64,000 nucleotides of DNA, from NCBI GenBank assembly GCA_015680685.1, contig MNCI01020094.1, forward strand, positions 788,574 through 852,573. The letters are read 5' to 3'. The stretch is from Gnetum montanum (Eukaryota; Streptophyta; Gnetopsida; Gnetales; Gnetaceae). Shown here piece after piece: positions 22,052 through 34,559 of this stretch. The stretch's first letter is position 1. Every line of letters starts with the position of its first letter. The position numbers and the translations under genes were made by a program. The notes beneath the pieces are model-generated. The model made no database searches. It worked only from the letters and a program-made list of their open reading frames with translations, and was not told the origin of the DNA.

Positions 22052-22329
22052 GACTAAATGAAAACTTGTCCTCAAGTGAATAAAAGGAGAAACAACCTTC
22101 TTAAAATTTTTTGGAAAGGTATGGAATTATTGACTAACTATTGATACATACACAAATGCAACACACACAGGAAAACAAACACTAAGTGCTTGAATGTACA
22201 AAATTATAGTCATTACAAAATTTTGGTGTTTAGGACAACAAAATTGAACACTAGGACAAAGCTAATAAACACAACTCCTTTGCTACTGCAAAGATGAGAA
22301 AAATGGTCAAACGGTCCTAGGTGGTGGAG

Positions 22330-25130
22330 GCTTCTAAGGCTTCAAAGAACCTTCTTTTGCTTTGGGCACATGTAGTCCTTGAGGTGGTTGTGATTGGCTT
22401 GTGTCACCTATAACCTCTAGTGGAAGATGAAAGGCATTGAATAGTGCCTTCATCTTCTCCTTCTTACTCTTGGGATTGTTCATGGTCCACACCACATCAC
22501 AAATGTGAACAAGTGTGAGAACATTCCAAGGATAGGACATTGCATGGAATAGCTCCTTCACATTGACGAGCTAGGTAGCGAAAAGCATGTCTTCAACATC
22601 AAATGTCTTTAATGCATTTTGTAGCTCCTGGTAGTCACTCATTCTCTTGAATAGGTTCTCAGCTATGGACCGCTAATTGATGAAGCATTTCTTGAGAACA
22701 TCAAGTTTCACATATGCCACCTCAAGCTTCTACTTGGTTTCTTTGTGCAACTTGAACTTGGCCTCGACAACAAGTAGAAGCTAGCTACTTGCTTCTCAAA
22801 ATCTAACTAGGGCCTTTCTAATGTTAGCATCACTAGGTTTGAGTAATAGTATACTTAGTCATCTCCTCAATTTGCAACTCCTTTAGGAAAATTTCTACCT
22901 TGTTGTATGCATCCAATCCATCAAAGATGAACTACCACACATTACCTCCTTACTAGAGCTATTGAAAAGCCTCATTCACCTTCACCTTTGTCAATTTGAT
23001 TTCTCATTCATTAACTTCTTTTTGCAAGTCAACCTAGTCTTTGTAATGGATCTTAACCATTTCAAATTTGAGGGCCTCACTCTTCCAAGTGGCTATTTCA
23101 ATTGCAAATTTTTTAAAAAGGGCACAAACTTTCTCTATGGAGAGATTATGATTTTTTACTACCAACCTCCTTAAATCCATCAACACCCTAGCAAGCTACT
23201 CCTACTGTTGTCACATGCAATCAACCATTTTTTCTTTTTGGAGATCGATAACACATAGGTGCTAATTTTCTTTGGTTAAACTAGCATTTTCCTTAAGTAC
23301 CTCTTTCAAGTTCTTATTGGTGTGATAGGTTTTTATCTTGATCAAGGACTTGTCAAAGATTACTGACTCTCTCTTGTACTTAACCTCTTGAAGTTTGGAC
23401 TAAATCTACTGAAAAGCTTCATCCCTGGCTATTGCTTGACTAAGTATAGAGGCATCAATAACATGGGTTCTCAGATTAGCAACTTCCATAGCTAGGCATT
23501 GATTCTTAGGCCTGGCCATTTCAAGTTGTGCCTCTACGATTATGCACTTGCTCCTAGCTTTCAACAATGTTGACTAGGTAGTAGAAATATCTTCTGAAAG
23601 GTCAAAGACCATCAGAATTAGTTGTTGAGTTTCCACTAGTCATTCTAGTAACTCCTCATGCTAAGCAATGTTGAACCTTCCACTAGTTGTTTAGTAGATG
23701 TTTGCACATCTCTCAGTGTAGCATTGTTAGGTATAGACATCATAGGAACTTTAAGGGCTTCACCCACATGGTTTTCCACCACCTCTGCCATTGTTTCCTA
23801 TCCTTGATGCTACATCACCAAGATAGTAGTTCCATCTCACTCCTCCAAGCACATAGAGAGGGTAGTAGCATTCCCAAAAATTTCTGGGAAATATTGCTAT
23901 CTAGGAATGGACACTATTACCTCCTAGGAACTAGGATTTGAGCATGTGGGCACTTTCATTCTTTGTATAGAAAACATATGCACCATTCCTTCCAATTAAC
24001 TTATGGTACAAGTTACCCACTCAGTCGGTAGATAGAGGGCTTCCCACTTGGTCCTACTTGCTGCTACTACAAGAGCTACTCTCAAAGCCTTTACATGTGT
24101 TTTGCAATAGCACACATCTTTAGCATTAATTTCTCTTGAGTGGGTTATGGTGGTGGCTACTCCTCTTCCTTGGTTATGGTAGGTATATTGTCCTTTAGCA
24201 TTTCTTCCCAAGAGGTAGAAGGAGCATGCCTAATTATGTCATTGACATAGTAAACTATTCATACCCTTTTGCATAGTGTTCAAATGAGGTAGGGAAAGGG
24301 AAAGGTTTTCCTTCCACATTCATTCTCTTTGAACTACTTCTTTATCTCTAAATATATTAGTTGTGAAAGGTTGATGAGAAATTTTTTGGGTAGAGCAGCA
24401 CATGCATAGGCAGAAAATTTAGTCACCTTACTAGGCCTCACTATCAAATTGAGGTGATGGGTCACTATCTTGAAATACATGCATTCTACTATAGTGAATG
24501 CACCATACTCGTTATGGTCCACTACATAGCACCACTAGATCCACTCATGCTTTACCTTAGGGTCTACTGGAGTTGAGATCTTTGCCATGTTGGTTCCAAT
24601 ATCAGGAAAGCCAAGAGCCTACACGATTACTTCCACTGAGTAGGACATAGGAATGTCCTTGGTTCTAACTATGGCACTTGGCTATCAATTATTCCAAAAG
24701 AGGTAGGTATTTCCCATGTCTCACTTCCCACTACAAGTTATGATTGGCCACATGGGAGAGGTCTATATTTGAGCTCTAACTTCCTCTAGAGAAATCTCTA
24801 GGAACATCCCAAAGTTTAGTTCTTGGACATTAAACATCCCTAGGCTTGATTTGATTAAGGTAGGAATGGGTTAAGCTAACTTCAAGTCTTGGCATAGGAC
24901 CTAGTGTCTCATCTTGATGATAATCCTTTATTTTTGCTTCTTCTAGAATCTAATAAATAGACTCCATTTTGGGATCCTCACAAACAGTTCCCATGGTGTG
25001 AGTTTCTACTTCCTACTCCTAGGGTTGTGCTTATTGGTCTCTTCTAGTTCTAGGTCACTTATCCCTAGGTTGGGATGGTTTTTCCTCTAGTCCATGCTTT
25101 AGTCTTGGTGCCATCTATGACCAAAACACA
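22330..25130 (-). pseudogene. 3' ORF of unknown function (element B)
   Basis: About 2.8 kb of decayed coding sequence between integrase and the 3' LTR. On the minus strand it opens near 25115 with a basic MAPRLKHG-like N-terminus. A block near 24600-24870 reads ELNFGMFLEISLEEV, and a long Lys/Glu/Leu-rich segment (22600-24200) suggests a coiled coil. The tail 22334-22561 ends in PQGLHVPKAKEGSLKP. The same blocks occur in E (55300-58140) and, on the plus strand, in G and H, so it is a real shared ORF of this lineage. I do not recognise the protein. Its place matches the env-like ORF of Athila elements, but envelope features are not visible. Confidence 0.65.
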
Positions 25131-27120
25131 ATTAAGGATTAGCATATAGTGTGTAACTCATAACATTAAGTATGTTATCCCTTTAGGGATACTTACACTT
25201 GGCTAAGGTGTGGTCATGGTAGATTGATCTTTTAATATTATTTTAATGTTATTGTATTTAATTTTATGTTATTAGAGTTTTTTGGAAGGGTTTAACTTCC
25301 ATAGGTTTATGATTTAATATTATTTTATTCATTAAACCCATGCAGGAGTTAGAAAAATTTTGAAAAGGTTTCTATAAAAAAGCTAGGGTTTGTGGCCCCC
25401 ATGACAAAGAGTGTACCTTTGATAGATAGAAAACTAAAAAATGACTGAAATAAAACAATCACATAAAAGATATGGGCTTTTGGAAAGTTTTGGTCTCTAA
25501 AAAAATCGCAAAACTCCCCTCTTGTTTAAAGAAAATTGACAAAAAATTGCTCAGTGTTACACTCTATTTATAGTATTTTTGACATGTGTTGACAAGGCCA
25601 CATCGACTTGGCCATGTCGATGCAAGAGGTTACACCTATGGGGCCACATTGATGCAAGAGGTTTCATCTATGGGGCTGCATTGATGCATCTATTGATCAT
25701 CGTTGACTTTTCAAAAGTTCAAGAAATACAAGGAGTTTTTAAATGAAATTGGAGTCTTTTGGAAGCCCATGAAGCCAACAACATGATGAAATTCATGAAG
25801 AGGACTTGATAGTTCACAAAAATGGAGGTTTTAAATTGGAAGAATGATGGAGAAATTCCTTAAATAACTGCACAATTGGATGCATTGAGGGGGTGCATAA
25901 GAGATTTAATTGGGAAAATGTTTAAGGATTAGGAGATTAACTATCGAAACTAAGAGATATGCAAGTGGGTCCTCCCCATAGTAGGCACATGCCCTTTTCT
26001 CCCTTTCATAACCTAAACTAACAAGTCCATGGATACTACAATTGATTAATGATCATGAAAAGTTAAGGACCTAATCCAAAAGAATTTACCTAAGAATTTT
26101 AACACATCAAACTAAGACATTGACCAAGACATGCAATTCATAATTGTGGTTATATGAAGTCCCTTGTGGATTTTGTGTTTATATGACCTAATAAAGTCTG
26201 TTCTTAGTTTAAATCAAAACCAACCACTTTTAGTGACTTTGCGTCACCAGTCTAAGGCTAGTCCATTCCCTTAAGACACAAGAATGCTCCCACAAATTAC
26301 ACACTATTTTGTATTTGAGAAGAAAAGAGAAGTGAAAAGTGAGAAAGGGCCTTAGTTATAGGGGACCTTTAGACATGGATAACATGTCTTTCTAGTCCCC
26401 ATAACTAGTGCTTATAGCCTGTTATTTTGTCTAAGGGGTGTGTTTTGAATTTCCATCATTTGTTTTTTTTTTGTTATGTTTTTATGGATTTTTAGATGGG
26501 AACCACACCATGCAAAGACTTAGTAACTTTTTGTTATTGGTTGACATGGAAAGGTAAGAAATCCATGAAAAACACTCATGCACTCAAGTGAGTAGAAAGG
26601 AGTAGAGAGTGTTGAATCCCCTTGAAGTCACACCCTTTTCAAATCATTTGAATCTTTCCCAAGTTTGAAAACTACCAAGGTTACAAGTTCTTTAAAGTTT
26701 CATTAATGAAAAAGGGACCTCATATTCCCAAAACAAGGAAGACCATAGAGTTGGTGGATGGGTGAATGATGTGGACTCACTCGCTATTCCATGGAAAAGA
26801 AACTTTGTCTTAGTCATCAATCATCAAAATTCAAAAATAAAAACCAAAAATTAGTAATCAAAAACATTAAGTACAAACCACCATTATCAAATAGCTACAT
26901 GATCACTATGACCTATTGAAAACAAAGCACTTCATTAAAAAATAAGAGAAAATTCATAAAAAAATAAAGTAAAATATAAAATAAATTGTAAAATATTCAA
27001 GAAATTTGAAATGTACTAACAATGTTGTAAAAAAATATTAGCAAAATAACAAAGTCTAAAACAAAAATGTATAAAAACAAAGATAGTGTAAAACAAAAAA
27101 GTAGAAAAAATAAGGAGCCA
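25131..27120 (-). other. non-coding 3' region of element B
   Basis: No usable frame. It aligns with 6130-7640 of A and 58140-59090 of E. The section around 26900-27110 is almost pure A with T, a feature shared with A (7500-7610). It ends where the integrase tail starts, at CATGACTGAG near 27150. Confidence 0.65.
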
Positions 27121-28500
27121 TTGGTCTGGTTAGCATGGATGGCCATCTCCCCCATGACTGAGTTAAAATGAGGAGATCTAAAAACTTAAGAAAGGTTTTC
27201 CATCCATGGAAGTATTCCTTACATTAGCTTTCTTGGGCTCATATATGGAGGTGTTCCTTACATTAGCTTTAAATTAGACATTCCTTATTCTAAGGCCATG
27301 GTGTTTTCTAAATACCTTATGCACTTCATTCAATGATAGGGCTACTAGTCTATTCTCATCTAGCACATTAAGGTTGACCAATTTTTCTTTTTGTGTTAGG
27401 CTAATATCAAGGTTAAGGTCACAAGCTATTGAAAGTGTATAGACCTTGGATTGAATAGGAAGAGTTGGTAATTTTCCATCAATAACAACTCATAGGAAGA
27501 TTATTCTATAGGGAGTTTCCATGTTGAGTGGTATGCCTAGAGGGCATAATTAAGTTTTGTGCTCCAATCTCTCATATATTTGCTAATTTTTCTTGTTAAG
27601 ATCTTGGTGATCTTGCTATTGGTAACCTCAACTCAACCTTTGGCTTGGAGGTGGTAAGGTGTTGCTAATTTATGTTCAACCCCCAAGTCTTACAGGAGCT
27701 TGTGAAAAGTAGCACCTATGAAATGAGTATCATTGTCAAAAATTAGTGCATGTGGCACTCCAAACCTATTTACAACACTTTGTTGTACAAATTGTGTAGT
27801 TGTGGAAGATGTATAGTTAGGAACTATTGCTACTTCTACCCATTTGGTATAGTACTCAACAATGACTATTATGTACAGCTTTTTGTTTAACATGGGCATG
27901 ATGGAACCCATGAAATCAATGCCTTAGATATTGAAGGATTTTAGTGATTGGATCCTATGCTGAGGCCCCTTCATTTGAGTGATTATCCCACCATCTTGTT
28001 GATAGTGTTTACAAGAGCATATGAATTGGTGAGCATCCTTGAAGATTGTTGGCTAGTAATATCCTGCCATTAGGATCTTAATGGCCATGAATCTCCTCAA
28101 ATAGTGACCCCCACAAGGACCCTTATTAGTGTCTTGGAGAATGCACAGTTGATAAGCATTAGGTACAAACCAAAAACCTAGGCCATCAACACATACATTA
28201 TAAAGGTGCTCATTGATTTACATGAAGCATTTGACTTTATAAAGAAACTATTGTTTCTTCTAGTGGTCCAAATATTGTGATATATCCTAAGTAAGAAGAT
28301 AAGTGAGGATGCCATCATTGGTTCAGTGGGCACTTGTTTATTTATTACATCAAAAAAAAAATATTTCATTAGGAAATTGATCAGAGAGTGGGCTCTCATC
28401 TTTTTTATTGTCCCATCGTAACCAAGAGAAGTGATCAGTGACCACATTCTCAGTTCTCTTTTGATCTACCATTGTAAGATCAAACTCTTGTAAGATCACC
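27121..28500 (-). pseudogene. integrase (element B)
   Basis: Core block at 27690-27911: EYYTKWVEVA, the region of the first catalytic Asp, and LIFDNDTHFIG, with the second. The zinc-domain remnant is at about 27980-28130. The 28178-28447 region corresponds to the RNase H-integrase linker of A. It is broken by stops, and the third catalytic block near 27600-27660 is not readable as intact. Confidence 0.75.
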
Positions 28501-30000
28501 AACCACATATGACATAGGGGCTCATTGTCAGCTTTTTTATGAGGAAGTGAATGGAACTATGATCAATGTACACAAATACCTTGTATCCAAGCACATAGTA
28601 CCTAAATTTCTCCAAGGCACACACCACTACCATTAGCTCCTTTTCTATTATGGTATATTAAGTTGTACACCCATCATTCTTTAGCTTGCATAGTGGATAT
28701 AATAAGGATGTTTCTAATCATCCAACTATGTAAGCATAGCTCCAAAGGCATAGTTTGATGCATCTTCATGATGTGAAATAGATGGAAAAAATTAGGTGCC
28801 CATAGAATTAGATTTTCTACAAGATTCTCCTTAATATGTTGGAATGCTTTTTCACATTCCTTGGTCCATATGAATAGAGCATATTTCTTTGTGAGCTTGA
28901 CTAATGATTTAGCAATCTTAGAAAAATTCTCTATGAATTGCAAGTAATAACCACTATGTCCAAGGAATGATTGAAGGACATATTTAATGATTTCTAGCTA
29001 ATGAGTAATTCCTTGGATAACCCTAATCTTTTTAGGATCCACCTCAATCCTTGCTTCTGAGATTTTGTGCCCCAACATAATGCCTTGTTGGACCATGAGA
29101 TGAATCTTTTGCCAACTAAGATAAAGATTGATCACCACACATCTTTTAAGCACTTTCTCAAGGTGATTCAGGGCTTTCTCAAATGTAGCACCATAGGTGG
29201 AAAAGTGATTGATGAAGAATTCCACCCCACTACCAATCTACTACTGGAAAATGCTTAGGACAAGACATTGGAAAGTTGCAAGGGCTTTGCATAAAACAAA
29301 TGACATCTTTCGATATGAAAATATCCCTAGGAACTTATGAATATAGTTTTGGCTTGATCCTCTGGTGCAATTTGAATCTAGTTATAGCCACTATAACCAT
29401 CTAGAAAGCTGTAATAGTAATGCCTAGATATAGTGTCCAACACCTGGTCCACAAATAACAATGGGAAATGATCTTTGAACATTTCCATGTTCAATAGCTT
29501 AAAATCAATAAACGCCCTTACCACATTTTTTTGGAACAATCACAAGTGGGATAATCCACTCACTTTACACAATTGAATAGATGAACCTTGATTTGAGGAG
29601 TTGTTCACTTTCCTCTTTGATGATCTACTTTAATTTGGAATTTAGCCATTACTACTATTGCCTCTTTGGCTTGATGGAAGGATCAATAATGCAATGCTGG
29701 CATATTGTAGAATCAATCCCAATGAGTTCAATATATGACCAAGAAAAGGCTATTAGCCATTTTTAACCAAATTTAGTAGCATCTTTTTCTTCTTAGAAAC
29801 AAGGTTGGCATTGATTATCACTAGCCTGCCATTTTTTAGAAATGCATATACCATGCCAGTAGTTAGAGTTTTCAACTTTAGAGGCTCTTATTTAAAATTA
29901 TCAGGGATTTCCAGCTCTCCCTAATTAGGTTCATCATTAAAGAGTTGGCAATGAACTTTCTCCAATTCATCCATGTCTTCAACATAGGCACAATTTAGAG
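28501..30000 (-). pseudogene. RT and RNase H (element B)
   Basis: Fuller than in A because no protease-RT deletion occurred. RT N-terminal region about 29500-29640, LDGYSGYN at about 29390-29410. The palm block at 29190-29225 reads FFINHFSTYG, where the two catalytic aspartates of the family are replaced by Asn and His. RNase H remnants lie at 28520-28950 (FIWTKECEKAFQ at 28674-28943 marks the RT-RNase H connection). Stops are frequent. Confidence 0.8.
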
Positions 30001-30681
30001 TCTTAGTTAGTTCCATGCAAAGTGTGCTACTATCAAGATCAGCTATTAGCCATTGGGTACCCTCCTGCTTTGTAGCTATTGTGTATAGGAACTTTTAAAT
30101 TTCAAATTCATCTTAACACTATTTGCATGTTTTGATTAATTTGTTTTTGACATATCATAACTTCTACACACAGTTGCATCCTATATTATTGTACACAATG
30201 CATGGAACTCTCTTCTTCTTGATCTTTCTAAATGCATTTTCCTTAAAAATTTCTAAAGAAAGATCTCTAATGTTCATTTGTGCATTAATAGTGCTCAACA
30301 AATCCATTCCCATAATAATTAGAAAGTCCCCCTTGTAGTTATCAACCTTGATTAATAGAATTTGGTAGGATAGTATCACCCACAGATAATGGTCATAATG
30401 TCCTCCACTAATCCCATGGGAATAGTGATGGACTAATCTACCAATTCTAAACGAATGTTGCTCTTCTTGAGAGGAGGAAAGTTCCAAGTTGTGTACATTT
30501 TATGAAAAATCAAATTTACACCAAAACCTAAATTAAGAAGAGCCTTGCATGGCTTATTTCCAGCAATTTGCAAGTAGATGAGAGGACTTCTAGGATCAAC
30601 TCTTTTCCTAGGAAGATTGCTAGCCTTGATCCAATTGGGTACAGTGTGGGTTAACATAACTGTGTATATCTTGGAAGACAT
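30001..30681 (-). pseudogene. protease (element B)
   Basis: ORF 30433-30681 carries ALLNLGFGVNLI, the catalytic block with Asp changed to Asn and Gly displaced. ORF 30164-30487 continues with DFLIIMGMDLLSTINAQ, the conserved C-terminal block, and ends with the C-N-C motif shared with element F (CNCI there). The overlap of the two frames shows one frameshift. Downstream, to about 30001, is the linker to RT. Confidence 0.8.
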
Positions 30682-31086
30682 TTAGTTTGAAGGGTTCTTG
30701 AAAGAAATAAATGTAGAGAATGAAGAGATAGGATGACTAGTTGCATGAGCTAGTGAGGACTTTGTAGGGCTATTAGTTTGGAAGAATGGTCTTTTTCTGG
30801 GTTTGGGTTCCAAACCAGTTGGTGGAGGAACCAATTGTAAGTTAACAACCTTGGTAGTGTTATGTTGTTATGGCTATGAGGGAATCTTTCTCTGTATGGA
30901 TGGGGTAGGCAATAAGTGGGTTGAGGGTGGAGGAACATGTGCAAAAGGGTAAGGAGGATGATACAGATATGGAGATTCACCTCTAGGAGATGGAGAATGG
31001 GTTCTATAATACTCTAAAGGGTAGTAGTGATGCTAAAAGGAAGCATAACTAGAAGAGTCACACAAAGACATGCATTTCTGAACATA
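30682..31086 (-). pseudogene. gag, C-terminal part (element B), left of the C insertion
   Basis: Proline- and histidine-rich tail of gag (ORF 30750-30980) ending at ACATAG, where element C begins. It continues at 49846. Together they match the uninterrupted gag sequence at 1180-1300 of element 1. Confidence 0.8.
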
Positions 31087-31091
31087 GGACC
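31087..31091. repeat. target site duplication of element C, left copy
   Basis: GGACC before the LTR. The right copy at 49846-49850 is GTACC, and the uninterrupted relatives have ATAGTACCC or ATAATACCC here. One mismatch is expected with age. Confidence 0.65.
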
Positions 31092-32819
31092 TATACTGAC
31101 AGAAATCGTTGACGTAAGGCTGGAAAGGAAAAGAAAACATCAAAAGATCGTTGGATAGGCACAACTGACCCTGCCTTCATGTGAGGGCAAGCTGGACAAG
31201 AAAATGAAGGCAAAGTGCCTTGGATGGTCTGCATGCAAATCAACCAAGGACTTCCTTGAACGTAAGCTATGGCTTGCACTAGAGTTAATGTAACTGATGC
31301 ATGAAATGTAAATAGTGATGCATAAAATGCAAACAGAGTGTGTACAGAATAGTATTTTAAAAAAAGTGTAAACTGAATTTAAAACAGAGTAAACAATATA
31401 ATGGAATGAAAAAATGAACTGTATAGTATTACTTAGAATGAATGTGCACCGGTCAAAGCATAGCTACACATGTGGGTGGAAAGTCAAGCATTAAGCCCTG
31501 GGGTGATATGCTTGTAGGTGCTTGGATGCTAGGAGTCAGGTGCACCTAAGCATTCAAAAGTTGCTAGTCAGTGTTTCCTAAGCCGTCCACCTTCAAAATT
31601 GCCCACCTCGTTTATGTGAATGGACGGGGTAGTTATAAGGTTTGGCTAGACTCGGGCACAAAATTCATGGATAGAATCAACAAATGAGAGATGAGAGAAA
31701 AATGGATCATGTGACATGTGTTTGATGGATAGCTGTGTGTGAGTCTGACATGTGTGGACGGGCTACGTTTTTGACCAGATGCACTGTATCTTATAGCGTG
31801 TGTTGGCTTATGCAAGCTAGCTTACGACCATAGAAGCACATAAAATTTGGAGTGTAAGAGCTTTACAAGCTCACAAATGGTAAAAATTTACAAAAATTAT
31901 AATGTAAAACAAGAGAAATTGACTCCAGCTTGCTTGGAACTTCTTGATACCTGAATTGACTACTGCAAGATGTCGATTTGAGTGGTTTTGTGGTTGTTTG
32001 AGGCATCTCTGTTTCACCAGAGCTTCTAGCGTGAGTTGATTTTGTCTTGGCATGTCCTCAGCATGTGTTTGGTGTGCTTTTTACTGGTCATGATTAGTAC
32101 TTATGCTGGACTCATGCTATACTCACGTTGTACTCATGCTGCCAGCGTGACCTCATCAAAATGACACATTTCACACCAAATTTTGATCTTTGAAGCCTAT
32201 TTATTGAGTATAGAAATTTTATAACTATGTTTAACCTTGAGAGTGATTTGCAAGTCAAAAATTGAGCTTGGATATTCCTTGTTTTAAACCACTTTTGGTA
32301 GCTCACACTGGACTCATGCTGCTAGCATGAGCTCAACGTGACCACAATGTGAGCTATAAAAACTTGCAATTTTGGACCTAAAATCTAGGATTTTGGAGGC
32401 TGGGACTTGAAGTTAATAACAATGAATCCTAAGGATGAGTTTCACCTTTGAAATCAGGCCATTTTGACTCAATTTTAAGGCTCTTAGAGTTGGTCACGTT
32501 GGACTCATGCTGCCAGTGTGACCTCAGGGTGACCACAACGTTAGTGAAAAAATTTGTACAATTTGGCCCAAAATTTGAACTCCCAAATGCTGAAAGTTGA
32601 AGTGGACAATAGTGACCCTTGAGGATGACTTGAACCCTCATATTTGGACCATATTTAACTTGATATTGAAGTCTTTTAAGTTTCTCACACTAAGGGAAAG
32701 CTAGCTTGACAAGCCGAGCATGAGTTACATGTCTTAGTCAAATTTTTGCCCCTCAAAAGCTCAAGAGGCTCTAAGTTGTTCTTGTTTCAAAGTGTTATGT
32801 TGAAATTAGTGGTATTTTA
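31092..32819 (-). repeat. 3' LTR of element C (about 1.73 kb)
   Basis: Aligns from TATACTGAC (31092) to GGTATTTTA (32819) with 48181-49845. On the minus strand the element would start TGAAA and end GTATA, so the right end is non-canonical if the boundary is correct. A start at 31097 (TGACAG) is the alternative. It contains internal repeats of about 190 bp. Confidence 0.8.
32090..32700. repeat. tandem repeats of about 190 bp inside the LTR of C
   Basis: Related units begin at about 32295, 32490 and 32681, with a more diverged one near 32090. Each starts with a CTCACRCTGGACTCATGCTG-like block and later has a GGACCTAAAATC- or GGCCCAAAATTT-like block. The same array is in the other LTR (about 49190-49700), so it predates this insertion. 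Confidence 0.7.
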
Positions 32820-34014
32820 TTGGGTCTTCTTTGTTGACATCTAGAGGAATCCACCCGAGAGGCACCGACAAAGAAGTACAAGACACAATGACCAACCAAG
32901 CATCAAGCATTATCTATTGGCCCCTGGCTCGATGTCATCGCACCGTGTTCAAAAGTACATGGGATTGGGGAAATGTAGTTCAAGATGCAAGGGAATTGGT
33001 TGTAACCGAGGGGAAATCAGGAGTTAATTAAGGGTTATAATTGTTGTTGGAATTGTGGGAGAGGAATTCTCTCCCGTGAACGAGCCATATTTTTTATCCT
33101 TGTTAGCAGCTAGTGTTTAGCAGACTCAAAACCAAGATATAGTAGGTGCATTCTTTGGAGAAATGGGACTCTTATAGAGTGCTTATAGGAACCTTTTGTA
33201 AATATCCAAAGCCATGTGATGATGTGCAACATGATCTTTTGAGACATGAGTGTAACTATCTTTCTAAGACAATTGCCTTCTCGCCTGGAGCTTGTACGAG
33301 AAGAGCCAATGGTCTTTGGTCTATGATGTCCACGGGGTCATGGAGACCTTTTTCCATGAATTTTTCTCTTTGATATTTTTGTTCATTTTTTTCCTTTTTG
33401 TTTTTCTTTTCATTTTTTCCTTTTGTTTTCTTTTTGTTCTTTTTGGAAGAGCTTTCTTTTAGTGCTATACTCGTGCTCGTGCATTTGAATTTGTATCATG
33501 TGCTGTGTACTATGTTTTGCATTGCAACTACTTAGAGAATCACAGTGTGCAACAATGTATCAAGAGCTTTAGGATGAGTAGAATGTATCAAGGGGGTATA
33601 ATTGAATGGGATAAGGGTTACATGATGGGGAATAGGGAATGTATCAGGAGTCAGGAGTGTACTTATGAATGGATTGATTAACCTAGTTGTGTGCATCAGG
33701 AGGAATGTGATACCTTGTTGCCATGATGAAGTGCATCTATGCACGAACACCTCAGGAGTGTTATCCTACAAACAAAGCTCCAAAAAGACAAGAAAACCAC
33801 AAATGATTTGGATAACTAAGTACTTTAAACTTGAAAAAAAATAAGGAGATGGAGCCACAGTGTGCAATTTCAAAGAAGATAGGGTCATGAACAGCATTAT
33901 CTTCATCTAGGTCCATGAGACAAATTATGCAGCAGGTCTTTGTGGGGCACATACAGCCAATTGTAGCAACATATCTCTTCAAGTATTTCCTGGTCATCAA
34001 TGATGTTGGCAGTT
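32820..34014 (-). other. 3' non-coding region of element C with a long polypurine stretch
   Basis: No conserved frame. At 33374-33446 the minus strand is about 70 bases of almost only purine (G/A with rare C), far longer than a normal polypurine primer and about 550 bp from the LTR. No comparable tract abuts the LTR at 32820, where the minus strand reads GAAGACCCAATAA. Confidence 0.55.
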
Positions 34015-34400
34015 TATAGTCTTAGTGGACTATTTATGGTTAGTTTCATGTCATAACCCTTTGGATGGCACTAGTTTAGCGTTGTAGTGAATGGTGCATC
34101 ACTAGTTTATAGTTGTAGTGGTATGTGAAGAGGAAAACCAGTTTATAGTCTTAGTGGACTCTGCATGCTAGTTTTACATCATGGAGGACAAATGTGGTAG
34201 TTTAGTGTCATCCCAGATGGAGCTCTGTGGTTTCAATTTACTATCATGACTCCAGGACACTCTGTGGTGCCAGTTTCAAGTCATATCCCCAAGATTGTTC
34301 TATGGTATCAGTTTTAGGTCGTGATGCCAGGACCGTTCTATGGTATCAGCTTTAGGTCATGATGCCAAGACTATTACATACCTCAAGTTCATCAGACATA
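34015..34400. repeat. degenerate GTTTAGTGTCAT-type repeats beyond integrase
   Basis: About ten imperfect units around AGTTTANNGTCATNNNNGGAC (plus strand). The last two are near-identical units of about 38 bp (34297-34370, TTCTATGGTATCAG in each). The same repeat occurs at 37951-38060 and 44180-44460. Confidence 0.8.
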
Positions 34401-34559
34401 GTACCATTTTAGGTACAGGTGATTTGTAGGATTAGTGAACTCATTCCCATCCATGTTAGCAAGTTTGAATGCTCCATTATTGTACGCCTTGATGACTAAG
34501 TAAGGCCCTTCCCAGTTAGCTGAGAATTTATCTAGGTGTTCACAGATGGTCTTAAGGAC

